Positions 57,054 through 64,000 of a stretch of 64,000 nt of DNA are shown one piece after another (the first letter of the stretch is position 1; each line of letters begins with the position of its first letter). Under the pieces are notes generated by a model. That model was given only the letters and a program-made list of their open reading frames with translations, searched no databases and had not been told where the DNA came from. This stretch comes from Raphanus sativus (taxonomy: Eukaryota; Streptophyta; Magnoliopsida; Brassicales; Brassicaceae), in the NCBI RefSeq assembly GCF_000801105.2, contig NC_079511.1, forward strand, positions 21,785,792 through 21,849,791, read 5' to 3'. The translations under genes were made by a program, and so were the position numbers.

Positions 57054-57829
57054 AAGGAATGAGGATTCATAATAATATGATCAATCCATGTTTTGACTTT
57101 TATGAATATTAATCAGGGAGATTTTGATCATGGCATTAATATGTATTTTATATTCAGAAATATTTTATATGTATTATATATTCAGGAGGATTTTATATGA
57201 ATTAAAACAATCATTGTCAAACAGCATATATAAAAATGCATCATAAACAAGACAAGAGATGATTATAATTTTCAGAATTTTTAATTCAATGTATCATGAT
57301 CAGAATAATCTATCATATGAATGTATAATCGATTTCAATAAAACAATATGATAAGTGAGTGCATGAAAATGGTCAGTTCAGAATATGAGCATGACCTAAT
57401 AATTTTCTAATCTATGTTTGATTCAATATGGTTGATTCAGAAAAATAGATGTTATGAAAAATGATCCAGAATATAATTCAATCATCACAAAATCATTTTC
57501 AAGGTTGTGGACCATGTTTCACGGATTTTAGTATGGTCATGTATCATGGGTTTTATCCTCACTCCCCCTCATAAACATACTCTAATTCGTGGTGCATGGG
57601 GCAATAATGAACATATTATATAGTCATGAACGTACTATAATGAACTGATTTCAAAGCTGATCACGAAAATCATTTTCAAAGTTGGTTACTATAATGAACC
57701 AGTTTCAAGGCCGGTTAGGATTTAAATAAATGTTGACAAACAATAATAAGATCAAATGATTGCAAACTATAATTTATTTCATTTTATGTCATATTAATTT
57801 AAATCAGGACTATAGGTTATAATATTCAA
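57054..57829. other. Untranslated leader of the minus-strand copia
   Basis: AT-rich with repeated words such as AATCATTTTCAAAG and GAACTGATTTCAA (57480-57720), and CTCACTCCCCCTC at about 57558. No ORF. The expected 5' LTR and primer site are not seen; GGTTATAATATT at 57814-57825 could be the last trace of the LTR start before the LINE. Confidence 0.4.
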
Positions 57830-57879
57830 CGCAAAAGGAAAACTGCATCGAAACAAAAAGGAAACATTGAGAGAGAACG

Positions 57880-60091
57880 ATGGTTTCGTGTGATTGGGAT
57901 CCGGGAATTATAGAGGTGATTCTCGGATCTGAAGGAAAAACGGAGGCAGACGGGGAGAGAGGGAAGGTCTCTTTTTTCCTTTCTCGATTGGATTCGATTG
58001 ATTCGATCCGAGTTGAAAGGAACCAGAGAGGGGGAGCATATCGGGGATGGTTTAATGGACGAGATATGGTGAATCGTGATATGATTGTGGGAGCGCGAGA
58101 TAAGGCAACATTGGGGATACTAGAGCTGGTGGTTTCCTCGGTTGGTTGGATTTTGATTCTCTTCTTTATGATGAGGCAATCGCAGGGAGACCAAGGTATT
58201 CAATCTAAGATTTTCCAGTTCACAAAGTTGAACAAGGGTCACTTTTACTTTGGAAAATTGGGGGCTGCGAATTTATGGATGAAATATCTTTGTGGTGGAA
58301 TCAGTCTGTGTAAAATCACTGGTGATAAATACATGATTGATTTAGATTCTGGGGAGGAAGTGAAAAGGGAAACAAGGGAGTACTATATAATTTGCATTGC
58401 TTTGGAAGCTCTTCTCATCGGTTCCAACTTTTTCTTTATATCAACTAGTTTTCGCGGAGAAAGCTTGATTGAGTTTTGGTTTTCAATGGCACAGGGGCAA
58501 TTAGTGGGGTCAATGGGGGAGTTACGGAATGGTGAGGGAACACGGAAGAGGCTGAAAATCACGGTGGCACACTTTGACAATTCCGATTTGATCAAGTCGT
58601 TCTCAAGGATCTTGGTGGGACGTTGTATGAATCCACCAGCTCAGGAAATGAAGGCGCTGCTCTCTAACCTTCCGAAGATTTGGAAGTTGGAAGATCGGGT
58701 GATAGGGAAGGACTTGGGACTTGGTAAGTTCCAGTTCGAGTTTGAGAAGGAGGAAGATATGGAGGGGGTCTTAAAGCTGCAGCCATATCATTTCGATTAT
58801 TGGATGATAGCCGTGGCTAAGTGGCAACCGAAGAGATCGATTAATTATCCATCGGAGATACCGTTTTGGGTTCGGGTTCTTGGTGTGTCTAAGGAGTTCA
58901 GGACGGTGCCCACATTCGAAAGCATATGAGATGCTATTGGAAGAGTGGTTGAGGTGGATTTGGAACTAATGCGAGTGCTCGTGGTGGTGGATGCTTTTAA
59001 AGAATTATGCTTTGAGACCTCAGTGGACTTCACCGGTGGGGAGTTCTACGATGGCGAGGAGGTGCATATTCTATTGAGGTATGAAAAGTTATTTGGTTAC
59101 TGTGAGGAATGTGGGAGTCTATGCCACCATGAATCAAAGTGTCCATTGACGAAAGGCTTCAAGCAAAACTCCGAGAGAAAGACGGAGGTTCGACAAGGAA
59201 GTGGTAGTTGGAATGAAGGACATAAGCATGACGATAGGGCGAGAAGCTATAAGGGAGTGGCCATACATGAGAATGGAGCACAACAGAATCGTGAGAGAGA
59301 TTCAAGGGAGTACCATGGAAAGGGGAAGGGCAAGATGGGTGAAGAGACTGATGCTAAATGGGTGAGAAAAGGTGACCGGAGTAACAGGAAACCTTACGGT
59401 CCCAACGGAAATAATAGAGGTGATGGGGAAGGGTCAAGATCCAAGTCTCAGATGCGGGAGGAGTCTCGTCCGAGCGACCAGGAGGGAAACAAACCAGGTG
59501 TTACAGAGCAAAAAGGTGATCAACAACGCCAGCTATGGTCACATGAAGATGTGGAGGAGGAAGGAGAGATTAGGTACGAGGGGAGGGGTCACATGATGCT
59601 TCCAGGCGCAGTTGGCCAATACACAAGCAGTTGGAAATGAGGTGATATCGGATCCCACTGATGCAGTAAATGGACTGAAACAGATTCAGACTTTGGTGGA
59701 GGGGCAATTAAAGATAGGTGAGGACGAAGTAATGGAATGGGATGATCTAGAGGTAGTTGACAACTTACCGGATCTCACCGAGGAGGAGGTAGCTGCGATA
59801 AACGCAGAATTGGAGGAACATGCGGTGCTAGACGATACTGAGGAACCGCCGGTGACGGAGGATGATAAGGGACAGCAGATTGAGGGGGAGTTTATGAAGC
59901 AAGTGACCAAGAAGCGTCTCTTTAAATCCACTTTGAGCACTGCCGCAAGCACAAAAATGAGAAGTGCTAAAGCCCTTGCTTCCCCCCCGCAAGAAGGCTC
60001 CGGCTAAGGCAGGGAATCGTCCGGGAGACAATAGGTACCAGCAGGAGAGTAAGGTTGCTTCAAACCTTATGGCTGTGCATCAAAAGCCATA
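57880..60091 (+). pseudogene. LINE ORF1 (DUF4283, zf-CCHC_4), broken
   Basis: A frame opens at 57880, but the conventional ORF1 start is probably the in-frame ATG at 58486 (MAQGQLVGSMGEL). The DUF4283 domain follows (LVGRCMNPPAQEMKALLSNL, then FQFEFEKEEDMEGVL and HFDYWMIAVAKWQP). A TGA at 58927 interrupts it. The same frame continues from 58945 with the knuckle region FGYCEECGSLCHHESKCPLT and a Gly/Lys/Arg-rich basic tail to 59637. A frameshift near 59600 enters the acidic C-terminal frame (59612-60007). A run of seven Cs near 59985 marks another frame change, after which the basic end (KKAPAKAGNRPG) closes at about 60091. In working LINEs ORF1 binds the element RNA. Confidence 0.83.
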
Positions 60092-60097
60092 GTTTTT

Positions 60098-60955
60098 ATG
60101 AATCAAGTCAGCCCTTCTGAGATGTTTCTAAAACAGGAGTTGGGTCTTGTTTTTGGGTTTTGCTTTATGTTTCTAATAATCTCGATGAGCATGAGTATTT
60201 TGTTTCAGTTTTCTGGTCTGTTTGCGTTTCATTTGGTTGTTGTGGTTTCCACATATTTCTGTGTCAATTTATTTATTCAAATAATAAAATCACAGGAGTA
60301 TGGTTATTTGAGGTTGTGTATTGGTGATTATTTTCATTTGAGCTTTGGCGTTTTTTATTCAGTGTGGGTTATGAAAGTAACATATGGAGAGGTATCATGG
60401 GTTTATTATGGCAACGAAAATAATATGGGCACTAATGTGTTTTCTGGTTTGATGCATATGTCTCTGAAAGATGGGCAGCAATGGGTGATACAAACGGGAA
60501 TAATATGTGTTAAGGAAGGGAAGCTTTGGAAACAACGGGACGTGTCCTTTAAATGGTATTGTGGGGAATGGTGTATGAAAATAATTTTCAATTTGTTACT
60601 TATATGGAGAGTTGGAGAAGGTGTATTGGTATTGTTTACAGAGTGGATTGGATTATGGCTTATGCCCGATTGGATACTAAAGGAAATGAAGTATATTATA
60701 TGGAAGTGTAGGAATTGTTTGGGTTACAAGATGGCAATGACGGGCACATTTTGGCCAATCATTCAGAGTTTAAAATATGAGTTTTTGTGGCTCTCTAATG
60801 ACTGGAATTCATTTTGTTGGCGATGGTTTTGTCAGATGAAACGCAGCCAGAGTTTTGTTAAAATCATGGAGATTAGAAATTGGTGTAAAATAGATGATTT
60901 AATATGGAATATGAGGAAATGGATGGCTGTTTTATTGGCTATTATGAGAGATTAA
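60098..60955 (+). other. Long open frame in the ORF1-ORF2 spacer
   Basis: An uninterrupted 285-codon frame fills the gap between ORF1 and the endonuclease. It is very rich in Trp, Phe, Leu, Met and Val, starts with a hydrophobic stretch (FGFCFMFLIISMSMSILF), and matches no family known to me. The DNA is T/G-rich, which by itself lowers stop frequency in this frame. Plant LINE spacers are usually considered non-coding, so a chance open frame is the default reading. Confidence 0.3.
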
Positions 60956-61011
60956 GATATCATTAAATCTGTCTCTCTCAGTTCTTTTGAGCTATATAAA
61001 GAATTTTTAAT

Positions 61012-64000
61012 ATGAAAGTTCTAAGTTGGAATTGTAGGGGTGTGGGGAGTAAATGGACTATGAGCTATCTTCGTGATATTTGGCACAAATATAAACCCGA
61101 GTTTCTATTTTTGTCAGAAACAAAACAAGATGCTGAGTTTGTACATGGTCTTCAGGCACATTTTGGTTATGATAATTTAGTTACGGTGGATCCGAATGGG
61201 AGAAGTGGAGGTTTAGCACTTTTCTATAATAATGAATTTCAGGTACAGGTTTTGTATACGAGCAATAGAATGATAGATGTTGAAGCGGTCACTCTTGGTA
61301 AAAAAAGTTTTTTTAACTTTCGTATACAGTGATCCGGTACAGAAGCTAAGGGAACAGGTATGGGAGAGATTGACACGGTACGGGCTGGCGAGATCCATGG
61401 TTTATTATTGGAGATTTAAATGAAATAACTGGTAACCATGAGAAAGAGGGAGGGGCGTTACGGAGCGCCAGTTCTTTTATCCCTTTTAATGACATGATAA
61501 GGAACAGTGGGTTACTAGAATTTCCGGCACGAGGAAATAAAATATCGTGGCAAGGTAGGAGAGGAAAGGGGAAAGGGGCTTTTACAGTTAGATGTCGATT
61601 GGATCGTGCACTAGCCAATGAGGAATGGCATACCCTTTTTCCGATCTCGTATACGGAATACTTAGGAATGGTAGGGTCAGACCATCGACCGATAGTGGCG
61701 TTCATTGAAGATAAGGTATGTAGGAGAAAAGGACAATTTCGATTTGATAAAAGATGGATTGGGCAAGAGGGTCTTTTGGAATCTATAGCCTCGGGATGGA
61801 TGGAGTCTGGTCCAGGCATATCGGAGGACATAGTCTCTAAAATTAGTAACTGTATACATGAGATTGCGGCTTGGAGGAAAAATAACCCACCGTATGGGAA
61901 GGAAAAAATAGTGGAGCTTCAAAAAGCATTGGAAGAGGTACAAACTGATGATTCAAGATCTCAAGAGGAGATTATTGAAGTCTCCAAGAAATTGCAGGAT
62001 GCATATAAGGATGAAGAGGAGTATTGGCATCAGAAAAGTCGAAATACGTGGTATTCATCGGGGGACCTAAATACTAATTTTTATCATGCACTCACAAGGC
62101 AAAGACGAATTCGCAATAGGATTGTCGGCCTTTATGATGAGGCTGGTTCTTGGGTAACGGATGTGGATGGAGTGGAGAAGGTGGCCGTGGATTATTTCGG
62201 GAATCTGTTCACGACTACGGATCCTTCCAATTTTGATAATTTTTTGGAGGAGGTAACGCCAGCTATCTCCTATCAGATGAATCAACGTCTTCTCCGGGTG
62301 GCAACGGAGGAAGAGGTGAAAAAAGCCTTATTTATGATGCATCCAGAGAAGGCTCCGGGACCGGATGGAATGACTGCCCTGTTTTTCAGATTTCTTGGCA
62401 CATTATAATAGATGACCTGGTGGAATTGGTAAATCATTTTTTTATTACAGGAGATATGGATCCAAGGTTAAACCTTACCAATATTTGCATGATTCCAAAA
62501 ACGGAGAGACCTACACGGATGACAGAATTAAGACCCATCAGTCTCTTTAATGTGGGATATAAGATCATATCAAAAGTGCTTTGTGAAAGGCTGAAAATAT
62601 GTTTTCCAAGACTTATATCGGAAACAAAATCGGCTTTTGTACCAGGAAGGTTGATTTCAGATAATATTCTGATTGCTCAAGAGATGTTTCATGGATTGAG
62701 GACAAATAAATCTTGTCAAAACAAGTATATGGCAATAAAGACGGATATGAGTAAAGCATATGATAGAGTGGAATGGGACTTTATTCAAGCTCTACTTAAT
62801 AAATTAGGTTTTGATCCACATTGGACAAAACTGATGATGGGATGTATTTCTTCGGTTCAGTATCGGGTACTGCTAAATGGTCAACCAAAGGGACTTATCA
62901 CTCCAGAAAGGGGACTTAGGCAGGGGGACCCACTATCCCCATATCTTTTTATTTTGTGTACAGAGGCGCTAATTGCAAATATCAAGAAAGCGGAACAAGG
63001 AAAACAATTGATGGAATGAAAGTAGCAAGAGCTTGCCCATCAATATCTCACCTGCTGTTTGCAGATGATAGTCTTTTCTTTTGTAAGGCACAGAAGGATG
63101 AATGTGGGACTATTCTCAGGATTCTAAAGGAGTATGAGGCTGTCTCGGGTCAACTGATTAATTTTCAAAAATCGTCAATCCAATTTGGACATAAGATTGA
63201 GGAAGATAGGAGGCAAGAGATGAGGGATATATTGGGGATTCCGAACATAGGAGGTGTGGGGTCGTACCTGGGATTACCAGAAAACATAAGTGGTTCTAAG
63301 GTACAAGTATTTGGTTTTGTACAAGATCGAGTAGACACAAGAATTAATGGGTGGACTTTTTGGTTTTTTACTAAAGGCGGGAAGGAAGTGGTTATTAAGT
63401 CGGTGATTACGGCTTTACCAAACCATGTAATGTCCTGTTATAGACTACCACAAACTACTATAAAGAAGCTTACATGTACGGTAGCGAAATTTTGGTGGAG
63501 TCCCGGGGGCAGTACGAAAGGTATGCACTGGAAATCATGGGATAAGGTATGTCTTCCCAAGGAGGAGGGTGGTCTAGGTTTCAAGGATATTTTGAATTTT
63601 AATACGGCAATGCTTGGAAAACAACTTTGGCATCTAATAAATAAACCGGATACTCTATTCGCTCGAGTATTCGAGGGTCGGTATTTCAGGAACGCTTCAC
63701 CCCTGGAACCAATCCGTTCTTACTCCCCTTCATATGGTTGGAGGAGTATAGTATCTGCACGATCTCTGGTTAGCAAAGGACTAATTAAAAGGGTGGGAAC
63801 GGGTTCATCTATCTCAGTATGGAATGATCCTTGGCTCCCAACCACTCGCCCGAGACCTGCAAACAAAAATAATCACAATTTATTTCCGGAACTTACGGTG
63901 GATTCGCTTATTATTCCAGGTTCTCGAACTTGGAACTTACAAGCGATTCGGGCTTTGGTGGATCCTTTGGATGCAAAGATTATTGAGAGTATACCTCTCA
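61012..64000 (+). pseudogene. LINE ORF2: endonuclease and reverse transcriptase, frameshifted
   Basis: The AP-type endonuclease starts at 61012 (MKVLSWNCRGVGS, FLSETK), breaks near 61325-61430, and continues in another frame (61494 onward) with RCRLDRALANEEW and the catalytic SDHRPI. The RT begins in that frame (EKAPGPDGMTALFF, 62350-62390). It shifts near 62395 to 62420-63019 (LRPISLFNVGYKIISKVL, KTDMSKAYDRVEWDF, RQGDPLSPYLF). A third shift near 63000 gives the frame from 63016 to the window end, with the catalytic FADD at 63058-63069 and the zf-RVT approach region. At least three frameshifts, no product expected. RNase H, if present, lies outside. Confidence 0.88.

Larger units (their letters stand above)
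50519..57830 (-). mobile_element. Copia element on the minus strand, 5' LTR missing
   Basis: The 3' LTR (50519-50846) has perfect 9-base inverted ends (TGTTATAAT / ATTATAACA) and is followed by CTCCCCC, the complement of a polypurine tract. Pol (52282-55758) and gag (down from 57053) lie in the expected order on the minus strand. Upstream of gag, non-coding leader continues to about 57830, where a plus-strand LINE begins. No second LTR or primer site is found, so the 5' end was lost or displaced by the LINE. A LINE-derived insertion (50960-52236) lies between the LTR and pol. Confidence 0.87.
57830..64000 (+). mobile_element. Large LINE, runs off the right edge
   Basis: ORF1 with a DUF4283 domain and Cys knuckle, a spacer, then ORF2 with endonuclease and reverse transcriptase, all on the plus strand in the order of plant L1 LINEs. 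The right end lies outside the window. The left edge is approximate (GAGAGAGAACG at about 57871 or slightly earlier). Because the 5' region is present, this was a near-full-length insertion next to or into the copia leader. Confidence 0.85.

Overview
This is plant nuclear DNA, most likely from a Brassicaceae species close to Brassica/Raphanus. Evidence seen directly: spliced genes with GT..AG introns, AT-rich spacers, Helitrons with Arabidopsis-type ends, a CACTA transposon starting CACTACAAGAAAA, several LTR retrotransposons and plant L1-type LINEs. The genus is an inference from element styles; no alignment was possible. There is nothing prokaryotic: no operons, CRISPR array or rRNA.

Only two host genes look intact: a two-exon DUF1639 gene (9516-10118) and a single-exon DUF247/UPF0481 gene with a C-terminal membrane segment (37210-38706). 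A third, unrecognised multi-exon gene has its start at 23588. It carries a Stowaway-like MITE in its second exon. About 10 kb of repeats separate its first exons from two further copies of a small exon (34300-34368 and 34783-34851), so it is probably broken.

Layout. 1-8356: diverged tandem repeats receive a Helitron (2109-3724). The Helitron plus a decayed NAC-gene fragment then forms an almost perfect 2.38-kb tandem duplication (2115-6880). A foldback MULE with a 10-bp target duplication follows. 9516-10118: DUF1639 gene. 11290-18500: remnants of copia and gypsy elements, a small hAT MITE, an antisense ORF next to a gypsy 3' LTR, and a gypsy gag fragment bounded by inverted repeats. 18882-20985: 3'-truncated CACTA element with a broken tnp2-type transposase. 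21514-22904: a full LTR of a gypsy element. 23588-35071: the interrupted gene, its MITEs and the LTR/LINE insertions. 37210-38706: DUF247 gene. 39503-44725: complete copia element with two LTRs and a 5-bp target duplication, but three coding lesions. 46929-50160: LTR copy and a second Helitron between diverged duplicates. 50519-57830: minus-strand copia with several nonsense codons, itself split by a compact LINE-derived insertion that has a target duplication and poly(A). 57830-64000: 5' two-thirds of a large LINE with broken ORF1 and ORF2, running off the window.

The window is mainly a record of nested insertions. Several insertions can be defined to the base from target duplications or from paralogous empty sites, which makes the relative order readable. 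Most element ORFs carry nonsense codons of the C-to-T/G-to-A type expected from decay of methylated DNA (inference).
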